A stretch of DNA of 64,000 nt. Origin: Whitmania pigra. Lineage: Eukaryota; Annelida; Clitellata; Hirudinida; Haemopidae. The translations under genes and the position numbers were made by a program. Below are positions 39,238 to 50,718 of this stretch, one piece after another. The notes under the pieces were generated by a model. The model worked only from the letters and a program-made list of their open reading frames with translations. It was not told where the DNA came from and ran no database searches. The stretch is from positions 186,001-250,000 of the forward strand of contig JAJTWR010000311.1 in NCBI GenBank assembly GCA_021613335.1, given 5' to 3'. How positions within the stretch are numbered: position 1 is the first letter of the stretch; every line of letters begins with the position of its first letter.

Positions 39238-41019
39238 TAACCTCTTCATTCGCTGAAAAAAAAGGATAAGAATGCGACTGCTACGTGGCAAAATGGAGGA
39301 TAAAATATTATATATAGAATAAATGCAGCCACGAATCAGTCGGCTCAAATGCGTGAAATTCATTCGTACGAGATGGAATTATAAAATGGAGACTCATTTC
39401 AAATGATGATGAATTTACAAATGACAAAGTATTTTAATCTAATAACCTAAGAGTCATTGACTTGAAATGTTAATGCATTTAACATATCCATGGATTTGAA
39501 AACATTTGTAATATTGGAAAATAATTTATTTTTAATGTGTCGTAACGTGTTCCATGGTCAGACTTTACTACCAGGAAGAATCTTCAGGTAAGGGTGTTAC
39601 ACAATAATCGACAGTGTTCCCGGGACATAATTCATGCACACAAAATTTGAACACTTATTTTGAAATGATAACGGTTATTCCAAATTGGAATTTAAGTTAT
39701 CGTAGTTGTCGTTGAATAAAATCATCAACTTCTTGGGGCTACGATGTGGAATGAGACATTGCTCTTAAGTTTAAGAAACAAAAGTGTCTCCACATTCTTG
39801 GCAAAAGTCTCACCCGGATAGGTTGAAAATGCTTATAAATGCATTTAAACCTTCAATTGTCATTTGAGCTGAGAGGTGTGTTTAAATATACTCTTGCCAG
39901 TTTTGCCAAGGCTACTAACTCGTTCTGACACCAAAAGGAAAACATCTACACCTTTCTTTACACATAATTCTTTCCCTTTCTGCGCCAGCTACTTTATTGG
40001 CTATTGCTGTTGTTAATTTAAGAAATGAGGCTTTAAAAGATGAAATTACAGCTAAATCACTGCATTGATCAGTCTATTTGTGTAGTAGCATCGTAAATAG
40101 TTTTAGGTAGTTGAACAGACAATGTGTTAGAACAGGCATGTCAAACTCAAATGGCATCGTGGGACGCATAAGATAATTTCAGTATACCGGCGGGCCGCAC
40201 CATCAAACCTAAGAAACCTACATTGTAATTTTATTGAATTATATTTAATTAAGACGCATGTTACAACGGCTACAGTAAGCTCTACAGCTCAATTTTGACA
40301 GTGATAATCGAACATTTATTCAAGGCAATTCATTCATCTTTAGTCTTTTGTCCCGTGGCTTGATGTCTCCTTTTCATGACAATTTTTCTGTCTGTTTGTA
40401 TGTCTGGCTGAAATGTATTTGCAGTTCCAACTTTTATCAGGTAAAGTGTAGAATCAGAATGCACTACTAATAGTTACATCTGCAAGTTTTCCTCTAACTT
40501 GACAACATCAAAGAGATTGGTACTGAGAATAATGTAAAGTGGTGTTCAAAAGATGAGAAATCACAAAATCCTTCCAGGAATTCTTTTGACAACAACTGCA
40601 AGTGATACTCATACTTATCAAAAGCAAGTAAAGACTCACTATGGCAAAGTTTTCGAGATCTTTGCATGTAGGAAAATTAACCAAATTTTCGAGTGACAAC
40701 TATGACTTTCATAAACAAAGTTTAGTGATGAAGCACTTGTCGTCCCACAACTGAGTGATGCAAAAATGTGAAACAAAATACAAAGAACGTAATATTCTTA
40801 GACTAATTTATCTGCAAAGATAAGTAGTAATTTTTATGTTATACCGTAAATTCAATTTTAGAGACGTTTTTAACTTAATGTGGAGGACTTGTGGGCTGAC
40901 CAAATCACCACATCAGAGTCTGAACGTCCAAAAGAAACTCCCATTGGAAAGTCACTATCAAAGATTGCAATTACCAACGCGACGCTCATTGAATAATAAT
41001 GTTGAGTCCGCCTACATCA
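39238..41019. other. Intergenic with hAT-like repeat
   Basis: No gene supported. At 40128-40230 the phrases CATGTCAAACTCAAATGGC and GGCGGGCCGCAC are typical of a widespread family of hAT-derived repeats with one recognisable end; 40230-40700 may be its decayed interior. Confidence 0.45.
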
Positions 41020-42135
41020 AGCCCTACAATCACCCCATCTGGTCAATCCGGCACATCCGTCCGCTACTTTCCGTCAACGCAACGTCTGCCCTACCACTCA
41101 GCCTCGGTCTCTTTCGTCTAGATTATTGCTCTTCGTTACATCTGCTTCTTTAATACATTCCTTACAAGTGTCCAAAACAAGTCTGTTCTTCTCAAACCGG
41201 ATCTTTTCCAGATAAGCCCCGCCACTAATGATAAAAATGTATGCGCGAAAAGTTAAGCCCCGCCACTCTAATTTCATGCACGCACCCAATTTCTGATGTC
41301 TGGACATTTGAATATTTAAATGCACGCCATAAAAACAACTCCTTATTCACCTCTATGCTCATTTTGTGCAAATATTTTCTACTTTCGGACCTAAAACCTG
41401 AAATAAACTTTCGACTCTCATTCATGACAAGGAGACGGCGATACGTTTTTTGCAAAGCCAGCAACGTTTATGCAACAATGGTCACCAGATGACACGTTCA
41501 ACTTTATAATCATCAAACGGTTAATCATACAGAAAACTTTGTGGATCCAACGAGTGGAGCTCACACACAAACCATCGAATCTTTGTGGCACGTCTACAAG
41601 ATGCAGAATAAGCGCCAATGCGGCACACACCGATCTTGGAGGCAAAGGTACAGAAATATGGACCTTTTCATAGAAATTATTAATGACATGTTTCGATTTT
41701 ACCCTCTTCAATAAAAACTAGAAGTACAAATTTCATATCCTCTGTTTTATAATCTTTTTTTGGTGGCGGGAGTTAACTTTTTGGCGGGGCTTATCTGGAA
41801 AAGATCCCTCAAACCCACCCTCAAATACCAAATAGTACGGACTGCCTGAAGCAATTGCACTGGTTACCGATTCACAGTCGTATCACCTTCAATATCGCCC
41901 TCATGACATATCACGCTCTAGTGATATCTGTCTCATCCTATCTTCGCCACTTTACCGTTCATTATCAACAAGTCAATAAGTCATCCCTTGTTAGCAGAGG
42001 CTTCTCGTATGCCAACCCTACTGTCCCCTCTTGAGAGCTCTTAAGGCGCCCCCTGAAGACTCACCTCTTCGGGAGACTTCATTGGTCAGTGAGTTTGCCT
42101 CACAAATTAATTATTATTATTATTAATATTTCACT
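41020..42135 (+). mobile_element. L2/CR1-like LINE 3' fragment, split by a DNA transposon
   Basis: Left of the insertion (41026-41155) the reading IRHIRPLLSVNATSALPLSL...FRLDYCSSL matches the C-terminal part of LINE reverse transcriptases (RxLDYCNSLL). Right of it (about 41830-42090) CLKQLHWLPIHSRITFNIAL and, after stops, LKTHLF continue the same region. It ends in (ATT)n at 42108-42126. The copy is 5'-truncated and broken. Confidence 0.75.
41199..41807. mobile_element. 609-bp non-autonomous DNA transposon with perfect 8-bp TSD
   Basis: Terminal inverted repeats GGATCTTTTCCAGATAAGCC+CCGCC are exact at both ends. The direct repeat CTCAAACC flanks the element at 41191-41198 and 41808-41815. 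A second nested motif, TTAAGCCCCGCCACTC on the left and its near complement on the right, lies inside each end. No transposase. An 8-bp duplication fits hAT, P or related superfamilies; the terminal bases GGATC do not settle which. Confidence 0.92.
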
Positions 42136-43092
42136 TGTACCGTACCTATTAGAAATTAATAAAAAAATCATTTTGTCATTGGATGTAATGAAATGCAACG
42201 AAAATGCATGAAATTTTGGCGCACTTTTATTTAGTTTAGCTTTATTTCTTTATTTATTTAGTTTTGTTTCAGTTACTACGGAATTCTAAGCTGCCATAAT
42301 CGGCATGAGGCCATCCTCTACTAACAATTTCGACTCTCACGATCCAAGAACAGCATTTCAGTTTCTGCCATGAAGGAGATCCTCGTATGATCTGAATAGA
42401 TTCTTTGCTTCAAACAAAATAACATGGGGGGCAACAGCCAATCAGGTGAGGTTATTAACATCCTGCCACCCCCAATGCCTTCCCTCTAATAATCTCCAGA
42501 TATTCTATAGAAGTAGATGAGAACATCCCTAATCAGTATTAACACAAAGTCATCTAAGAATTTATATTGCCCTTAAAAAAGGCTTGCCAGGATCTATAAT
42601 GATAAATTTGTAAATTGAAAAGCTTGCCTTCCACATTGTTCAATATAAACATATAGATGTGTCCTCAAGATGAAACGATAAAACTGTCCTCATTTCCATG
42701 CAATATCTTGGCATATTTTCCCGAAAGAGTCAAATTCGACATGTCAACGTATTCCTTGTCGGGCATGGCTAATAGAATTTCTATTTAAAAAAAAACACAG
42801 CATTCCATCCTGGACTCAAAAGAATTTTTTTTTACCATCGCTACAGTTTATGCATAACATCATTCTAAGTTTGCATATGAAATGCACAATGATACAGACT
42901 AACTCATTAAATATAAAAAACAGTAACAATACAAAAAACTGTAAAAGTATCAAAAATGAGAATAAAGTAGATGTTATAGACATTCTTCCATGAAGACCAC
43001 ATACCTTTCTGAACAAATCCTTCTTAATAACAAAAGTCTTTTGTTCTGTGACTAAATGACACACACAATTAAAGATAATTAACAAACATCAA
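42136..43092. other. Intergenic / 3' UTR of the STPR gene
   Basis: No coding region seen. The part near 43092 should be the 3' UTR of the minus-strand STPR gene. Confidence 0.4.
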
Positions 43093-44518
43093 TCAACAAT
43101 TGTAAGAAAATGGACTGCAATGGTGGCAAGAGTCATTTAGATTACATGCAATGTTGTGACCATGTGCTGCATGTGTTAAGGCTGCCTGCCTATAGGCCAT
43201 CATTCTATAATCCAGCTGAGTCTGGAGATTCAGCTGATGGTGGTCCAGCAAGTTTGGTTCACCTTTTACCAACTGTGAATTTAGCATGAGAGGCTCTTTC
43301 AATCCTCCGAGAGCAAGAACTTGTTGCTGTTGAGCGACAAATTGGAGAGGAGCATTCAGCTTCAATTCTAAAGGCAGCATTTCCTGTTTTAATGGCAAAG
43401 ATTGGTGAGACTGGGCATGTACCAGTTGCTGGACGATGTGTTGCTGTTGTTGGGGCTGATGTAGTTGCGTTAACTGAGGATGTTGTAACGATTGTTGTTG
43501 TACCTGATGAATGACGTGTTGTTGCGTTTGCATTAATTGTAAGGGCTGAGCCGGTTGTTGCACCAATTGTATGTTATTAGGCTGGTTGGCCGGATGAAGG
43601 AGCTGAGATTTTGGCTGCTGTAAAAGGGCATGTTCTGGCAGTGATATGTCTCCCGAATCAATCTTATCGTCTCTCTTTTTCTTTTGTCGTCTCTTTGGAA
43701 CTTTTGGTTCGCTCGCTCGCCTTAATGCAGTTCTTTCTCTATGCTTTTTTAATCTAAGTTCTCTTTGCTCTTTACTTTCCTCAAGTTTATTAAGTACAGC
43801 CTTTTCTTTTTGCCTCTGAAGTCTGTGTTCTCTTTGTTCGGGGGTTTCTTGAGCTCTTCTCAAAGCTGTTCTTTGGCGATGATTTTCAAGTCTAACTTCC
43901 CTCTCTTCAGGGGACTCCATTAATTTTCTCTGTATGGCTCTCTCTTTTTGTTTTGATAGCCTCTTCTGCCTTTGATCCATGGTTTCCATGGCCCTCCTCT
44001 GCGCAGTACGTTCCCTATGTTTCTGAAGTCGTTTGGATCTTTCTTCCATTGTCTCCTGCATCCTCCGGAGAGCTGTTCGTTCACGATGCTTTCTCAGCCT
44101 CTCTTCTCTTTCTTCTTTACTTTCCATAGCTCTTTTCTGAGCTGTCCTCTCCCTGTGCTTTTGGAGTCTTAATTGTTTTTCTTCCTCCGTTTCTCTGCTT
44201 TTTGAAGAAAACGTGATTCTTAGGAACTTTAATAATCAACTTCATGACAAGGTTGCCTATAGTGTGCTTATTTATCAAACAAACGCAAAACAATCAAACC
44301 GCTTCATTTGATGTCCCGAATTTGTAAAATACTTGGGCGTCCCAACGCTTTAAGAGAACATGTCCATAAGAACAATTTAATCGGACTGCAAGCTCGCTAA
44401 CAACTCGACGATTCTATTACCCGATGAAATAATATTGAAACGTTTAAAAATTAACTCGATACAAAACCAGTGTAAACAAACGACCTCACACCTCCCCAAC
44501 AGAGCTACGTTGTAGCAT
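43093..44518 (-). CDS. STPR-repeat protein (FMBP-1-like, putative DNA-binding)
   Basis: The main exon is 43093-44194; a short first exon 44490-44518 (MLQRSSVGEV) joins in phase and gives 376 aa, but that exon is tentative. Residues from about 11 to 171 form seven tandem 23-residue repeats of the form ETxEERxxRLQKHRERTAQR+RAM. This is the STPR (score-and-three-residue peptide repeat) known from Bombyx FMBP-1 and some metazoan zinc-finger proteins, where it binds AT-rich DNA. A basic stretch KVPKRRQKKKRDD follows, likely a nuclear localisation signal, then a Gln/His/Leu-rich tail of about 170 residues resembling an activation domain. No zinc finger is seen. The repeats vary mainly at positions 3, 7 and 20. 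Function in this organism is inferred from the repeat only. Confidence 0.8.
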
Positions 44519-45127
44519 TGTGCTGCTGTTCACCGTTCAGTGTACCGATGTTAGTGCGCCCTGTAGCCCTGAGCGCTTGTGTGTGATTCGACTGCAAATG
44601 TATCGTTGCGCGCATGTCTCAAAAGCCTTTATGAATAACAAAGTAACTATCTCTATTGATTTACACTTTCGCGCCAATTCGTGCATTGTTATCCAATTGA
44701 CTTAATCCAATCGTAAAGATAACCAGGAATTAAAGTCAGATTCAAAATCTCATGAATTATTCTTTTTAAAACTTTCTTATTTATCGATTAGTTAAATTAT
44801 AATTTAAAACAATCGAGTAAGGCTCATTAAACAAAGAAGCAACAACAACTGATGTCTCTTGCCTCAACTAGACCAGGGAGAAACCAACTCGACTTGGATA
44901 AATATTAGCTAGATGAAGTTGCTCCACCTTGGAAAAAATAAAGCTGAAATGACGTCCCTGTTAAGAGTGTCGTGATGTTGACAATTATGAACGATCGTGC
45001 TGGAAACAAAGCACATATGCTTTGTTAATGATTCAGGCGCCTAGAATTGGCTTGTGTGTCACCGAGTTTATTTGAATTTAAATTTGCTGTAAAACTTTAG
45101 GCGGCTGAGATGTTATCCAGTTTTTTA
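44519..45127. other. Intergenic, presumed STPR gene promoter
   Basis: No coding or repeat feature supported. Confidence 0.35.
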
Positions 45128-45139
45128 ATAATAATAATA

Positions 45140-45181
<42 letters not shown>

Positions 45182-45301
45182 GAATAATAATAATAATAAT
45201 AATAATAAATAATATAATAATAATAATAATAATAGAATAATAATAATAATAATAATAATAAGAATAATAATAATAATAATAATAATAATATAATAATATA
45301 A

Positions 45302-45333
<32 letters not shown>

Positions 45334-45350
45334 TAATAATAATAATAATC

Positions 45351-45388
<38 letters not shown>

Positions 45389-45546
45389 AATAATAAGAAT
45401 ATAATAATAATAATACTAATAATAATATAATAATAATAATAATCATAATAATAATAATCATAATAATCCTAATAATAATCCTCATAATCCTAATAATAAT
45501 CCTAATAATAATAATAATAAGAATAATAAGAATAATAATAATAATA

Positions 45547-45577
<31 letters not shown>

Positions 45578-46122
45578 CCTAATAATAATAATAAGAAGAA
45601 TAATAATAATAATAATAATAATAATATAATCCTAATAATAATACTCCTAATAATAATAATACTACTAATAATATAATATAATAATAATAATAAATAATAA
45701 TCATAATAATCCTAATAATAATAATATAATAATAATAATAATAATCTAATAATAATAATAATAATAATCCTAATCCTCATCCTCCTAATCCTAATCCTCC
45801 TAATCCTAATCCTCCTCCTAATCCTCATAATCCTAATCCTCCTAATCCTAATCCTCCTAATCCTAATAATCATAATAATCCTAATAATAATCCTAATAAT
45901 CATAATAATCCTAATAATAATCCTCCTCCTAATAATCCTAATAATAATCCTAATAATAATAATCATAATAATAATCCTAATCCTCCTCCTCCTCCTAATC
46001 CTAATAATCATAATAATAATCCTAATAATAATCCTCCTCCTAATAATAATCCTCCTCCTAATCCTCCTCCTCCTACTCCTCCTCCTCCTAATAATCCTAA
46101 TAATCCTCCTCATCCTCCTCCT
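45128..46122. repeat. (AAT)n array grading into (CCT)n
   Basis: From 45128 to about 45349 the array is AAT-type with no C. C first appears at 45350, becomes common after 45470 and dominates after 45770, mostly as AAT to CCT with some CAT and ACT. The array then abuts the 3' LTR at 46123. The same array resumes, with no C, at 49466. Confidence 0.95.
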
Positions 46123-46357
46123 TGTTGGGTCTTTGCCCCCCTCCCCCGTTGCCCCGCCCCTTTATTGGCGGTCAAATATTCAGGAACAGAAACTAGAACT
46201 AAATATCGCTAATGGCCAGTACGTAATATAACCAACTCGCAATCCCTATCGTATAACAACCGTATCACTCCGTAAACTTGTAGGACTCGAACCAAACTCT
46301 AAAAACCCCCTCGCTCCCGAGGTCTGTTCTTTTTATACCCGAAATGACGTCACAACA
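46123..46357 (-). repeat. 3' LTR
   Basis: Near-identical to 49230-49465 except for a 25-26 bp window at 46136-46160, where all fifteen A of the other LTR appear as C and one base is missing. Confidence 0.95.
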
Positions 46358-46997
46358 CCTCCGCGCCAGCCGAAGAGTCTCCCAGAGCTTTGAGGCGTAA
46401 TCTTTCTGACCGTCTAGGCAGGGTAAGTCCTTGATCCAGTATGTTCGGTCGCTGGAAATTTCTTCGTCCTCTTGGTCGACCTCTGGGTCTTCTCGGCGGT
46501 TGTACTGTTGTGGGTATTGTTGTTGTAAGTGTAACATTTCTTGCAGTTGGAGTGGGACCCGGCACCATGCCTGGGTCATCGTCTTCCTCTACTCCGTGTC
46601 TAGGCCTCAATTGCTCCACGTGCCTCTTCCAAGTAGGTCCTTTTGGCACGGCCTGTATCAAAACATGGCGAGGTCCCAAGACTTGAACTACAATTGCCGG
46701 GATCCATCTAGGAACGCGATCCTTACCCGGACCGATGCGTTGTACGTAACAGGGTTTCCCGACATCGAATTTGGTGTTGTTCGTTCTCTTGTTGGACTTA
46801 AGATCGTTCTGTCTGTTTTGAAAACGTTTGGCAATTTGAGACACCGAAGATAAAAGTGCGTCTAATTTTCCTCGTATTTGTCTCCCGTTTCTCTCTGCTT
46901 CCGAACTCCAAATCCAGGGTGTTTCTTTTCTGGTTAGACTCGTTAACGGCTCAGCAATGGTCGAAAGGTTTGGGATGAATTTGTGGTAGAACTGCAC
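46350..46997 (-). pseudogene. Ty3/Gypsy pol 3' part: RT thumb fused to integrase C-terminus
   Basis: This frame follows the gag-pol frame after a frameshift near 46985. It begins with the connection after the reverse transcriptase (FYHKFIPNLSTIAEPLTSLT), then jumps within a few residues of IWSSEAE to an integrase C-terminal segment (KFDVGKPCYVQRIG, WIPAIVVQVLG). RNase H, the zinc-binding HHCC region and the DDE core are absent, a loss of several hundred residues. The last codons run into the 3' LTR and stop at its TGA. Confidence 0.85.
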
Positions 46998-49111
46998 ACT
47001 GATCCCAAAAATGAGCGTAATGTTGATGTATTTGTTGGCCTTGGCACGTTCGTCAAAGCGTCCGCACGTTTCCCCTTTTCTATCCCGCTTTTAGAAATAA
47101 CGAGTCCCAGATATTCCATCGAATCTTTTGCAAAAATGCACTTGTTTTTATTGCATCTCAATCCTTTGTCTCGTAACCTTTGTAGTAAAGCTTTCAGGTT
47201 TTGAAGATGTTCTTTGGAGTTGGAACCACCGACAAGAATGTCGTCTAGATAGACTGCGACTCCTTGTAGATCACACGTCAATCTGTCCATTATTTCTTGG
47301 AAGTAACCGGGAGCTGAAATTATTCCAAAAGGTAGTCTCGTTTGAAGTAAAACTCCTCTATTTGTGGTCAACGCGAGTTTTTGTTGACTCTTAGGAGCGA
47401 GTTTGACTTGATTGAATGCATCTGCTAAATCAATCTTGCTGAAGTAACGACTTCCTCCAAGTTTTCTCATAAGATCCTCAGGCAGTGGCATTGGGTATCG
47501 GTGAGGTTCCAACTGGGAATTTACGGTCACCGAATAATCTCCGCAGATTCGAAACTTAGCCTTCTTTTCGCCTGGTCTCAGACTCTTTCGAATCGGAACT
47601 ATCGGAGTTCCGTAATCATTGAAGTGTGTTGGGATCCAAATCCCTTTCTTTATTCCTGCATCAAGAGCCTGATTTAGATCTTCCTGAATTGAAAATGGAA
47701 CTGTTCTTGCTTTCACAAAAATTGGCGTTGCTTCCTGTTTGAATTTTACCTCCAGTTCGAAATCTTTCAAACAACCAAGATCTTGCTCGAAACATTCTTT
47801 GAAATCGTGGCAAATTTTAAGACATGCTTTTTCGACGGTTTTTGAATCCGTTTCTTCATCAACCTTGAAAACATGATTGCGTAGCAAGTCCGACATATCG
47901 ATTTGCAATTCAACTATGGCTTTCCTGCCAAGAATGTTGAGTTTTGGCAACTTGGTGACATTGAATTCTAGAGGTACTTCTTGAAGGTCTGATGTCGAAA
48001 CCATCATTTCGCAGACTCCTAAGTTCGGGATTGAGTCCCCAGTTGCGGAAGTATATTTCGTACTGGAAGGTGTTAGCTTGGGTTTTCCCCACTTGTTCCA
48101 CACTTCCATTGAGCAAAAGTTATCCCTGGCTCCGCTGTCCAACTCGAAAACAAATTCTGAATTTCCAATTTGTAACTTTTGTACGAGAGGGGAGTGGCTC
48201 GGAATTGTATGGATTGAATTCACTTTTCTCTCTCTTTTGTACTTTTTCTTTAAACATGCTTTTTCTAAATGTCCTATGATTCCACAGAAGTCGCATTCCG
48301 TTTTGACATGCCTGCAATCATTGGCGTGGTGTCCTTTTGTTCCACATCTTGGACACGTCCCTTTCGGGAATGGAAATTTAGAGAGTTGCTGTACTTGGCG
48401 TCTTGGTTTGAAATTCACTTTTTCTTGTTTGTTGTCGGCAGGTTTGAACACTTTCATTACCGGTTCGTCCGGTGTGCCGTGTACTGTGGCTTTGGCAACC
48501 TTAGCAGATTCTTCCACTTCCGTAGCAATTTCAACAGCCCGATTGAAAGTTAATTCATCATCTGGAATTTTGAAAAGCGACTTGAGAACCGCCTCGTTGT
48601 CAACAGAACATACAAATCTCGTTCTCAAGGCTTCGTCGAGTGTGTCCTCAATACTAGGAAAGTCGCACGTAGAAGCTGCTGTTCGAATTTTCGCCGCGAG
48701 TTCTTGAATGGTCTCGCCAGGTTGCCTTTTTATCTCGGTCCAAAATCTAAACCTTTCTTTCACAATGAATCTTTTGGGGTTGAAATTTTCCGTCATTACT
48801 GCTTGAATTTCCGAAAAGTCTAACTTATTGACTTCGCATGGAATTGTCTTTTGTGAAGCCGCAGTTTGTAAGAGTTTGTAAATTGAAGTTGACTGGTTTG
48901 TGAGGAAAACTTGAGTAATTTTTGAAGTCGGAATAGAGTTTGCTTCTGTAAAGGTTTGAAACCGACTCATGTAGTCACCCCACAGCTCTTTATTCGGTTC
49001 GAAAGGCATGAAATTAGGGATGGTCGTAGAATTCTCAGCAATTGAACGAACCAGGGTTTCCATTTGTTTCGAAAATAGTTCCAGAAATTTAGCGATATCC
49101 GCCATTTTCAC
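46943..49111 (-). pseudogene. Ty3/Gypsy gag-protease-reverse transcriptase in one frame
   Basis: 722 codons from an ATG about 120 bp downstream of the 5' LTR. Order: Gag matrix/capsid-like region; two CCHC zinc knuckles (CPRCGTKGHHANDC and CDFCGIIGHLEKAC, both CX2CX4HX4C, about residues 255-290); aspartic protease with DSGA (about 328); reverse transcriptase with KIDLADAFNQV, LPFGIISAPG and the catalytic YLDD. The single gag-pol frame and RT motifs resemble Mag/K02A2.6-type Ty3/Gypsy elements. The frame is lost just after the RT. Confidence 0.9.
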
Positions 49112-49229
49112 CCGCTTTGAAATTCAAATACACTGCTACTGAACAAATTCTGACAAACCTTTTCTGTTGGTTTCCTTGAAAATATCACTTTTCAGACTTT
49201 GAAACTTTTCTTTCGTCGACTGCGCCAGT

Positions 49230-49464
49230 TGTTGGGTCTTTGAAACAATAACCAGTTGAACAGAAAACTTTATTGGCGGTCAAATATTCAGGAACAGAAA
49301 CTAGAACTAAATATCGCTAATGGCCAGTACGTAATATAACCAACTCGCAATCCCTATCGTATAACAACCGTATCACTCCGTAAACTTGTAGGACTCGAAC
49401 CAAACTCTAAAAACCCCCTCGCTCCCGAGGTCTGTTCTTTTTATACCCGAAATGACGTCACAAC

Positions 49465-49465
<1 letters not shown>
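49230..49465 (-). repeat. 5' LTR
   Basis: Contains TATAAAAAG on the minus strand about 20 bp from its start, a likely promoter TATA box, and TGACGTCA (CRE-like palindrome) just upstream of it. Confidence 0.95.
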
Positions 49466-49513
<48 letters not shown>

Positions 49514-49555
49514 TAATAATAATAATATAATAATAATAATATAATAATAATAATA
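49466..49555. repeat. (AAT)n array, right-hand part
   Basis: Pure AAT/AT array, continuous with 45128-46122 before the LTR element inserted. It contains no C. Confidence 0.95.
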
Positions 49556-50718
49556 AGCTCGGCTCGGGGGCTTCCAGATCTAGCTCCAACTGACTGCACT
49601 GATCTGTTCTTGAGATTTTTGAATCTTCTTTTTAAATTTGAGATGTCAAGAAGAATAAATTGAGGAAATTGTGGAGGCTGGGCATTTATTTATTTATTTA
49701 TTTATTTGATTACAGTCCGTTGCATAACTGAGATGATTTGGACTTCTGGAGGCTGGGCAGTTTCCTCCTCCTCCTTTATATATATATATATCAACATGAC
49801 CTGTAAATTATCATTAATGAGGCCTGATTATGAAAATCTTGTTGGAAAGTGATCGCATTCTCGGGGTGATTAGTGAAATTTGAAGAAAACCATTCAAATG
49901 GCAAAATTTCAGCTGGATAACTTCATCCATCCAAATTTTATAATCGGTTTGTTCAAGCAGTTGGTTTGTCTGCAGGGTTAGCGTAGATTCATCTACGTGG
50001 TTTTTTTTTATTTTACTTTAATTACTGTCTAATGTCCTCTCTTTTAATTTTTCGGTAAGAAATGAAGTGTTACGTCGGAAAAAACATGCATGTCGAATTT
50101 GAAAAACACATTAAAACCCATTTTTAAACATGAAATTTTTTTTTACAGATATTCACAGGCCCGGTAGTTTTGATTACCAAGATAAATTTAATATTCAATT
50201 ACAATAACAAAGTACATCTTAAAAAGTTAAGACTGACTAAAACATAAGGCATTGTACGACTTGAGAAACCAGAACTCCGGCAACTTTAACTTAACATTAG
50301 TTTTAACTATTTTTGTGAATTACAAAACTTGTTTTTTATTTGTATGATATTTTACTTAAAATTAACAAAAAATACAATATATGCCATAAATTTTAAAATC
50401 CATTTCATTTTTGTCTTTTTACCCGGCGGTTGTTTTGGATTGCTCGCTGGTGCTTTTTTTTAATGAAAAGTTGTTTCGCAGATTTGTAATTGTAGAGCTG
50501 TCCATATAAGAAAGTATGTTCTTAATTAAATTTGTCAAAATAAGTATTCAAAATAATTAATCAGTACGTCGTGATTGATGTTGCCCTGAACAAATTGCAG
50601 TCAAAAGAGGAAATGCAATTTGATTTTTCAGATAATTACTTTTAGCTAAACATTTGTTTACATAGATTTTACTGGTCATAGATTGCTTGCAATTGTTTTG
50701 TTTATAGGATTAAATAAA
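49556..50718. other. Intergenic before the CIP2A homologue
   Basis: No coding region. Holds mini-retroposon copy C (49685-49746) and, near 50718, presumably the CIP2A 5' UTR. Confidence 0.4.
49685..49746 (-). mobile_element. Mini-retroposon copy C, with 13-bp target-site duplication
   Basis: The minus strand begins GAAGTCCAAATCATCTCAGT, continues TATGCAACGGACTGTAATC and ends in (AAAT)5. It is flanked by TGGAGGCTGGGCA at 49672-49684 and 49747-49759, a perfect 13-bp duplication. Confidence 0.85.

Larger units (their letters stand above)
46123..49465 (-). mobile_element. Ty3/Gypsy-like LTR retrotransposon with internal deletion
   Basis: Minus-strand element of 3343 bp. The 5' LTR is 49230-49465 and the 3' LTR is 46123-46357 (about 236 bp, TGTTGT...AACA ends). 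Just inside the 5' LTR the minus strand reads TGGCGCAGTCGACG, a primer-binding site of the tRNA-primed type (similar to the tRNA-Ser site I recall for Drosophila 297/17.6). A weak purine stretch GGCGCGGAGG precedes the 3' LTR. Gag, protease and reverse transcriptase are present, but RNase H and the integrase core are missing and the frame is broken, so it is not autonomous. It inserted into the AAT array: the flanks are ATAAT on the right and CTCCT on the left, the latter being ATAAT with A read as C. Confidence 0.93.

Noticed and set aside
45712..46113. Arg/Ile-rich minus-strand open frame
   Set aside because: It is a translation of the AAT/CCT array.
48078..48707. 209-codon plus-strand open frame
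   Set aside because: It is the antisense shadow of the retrotransposon gag-pol frame.
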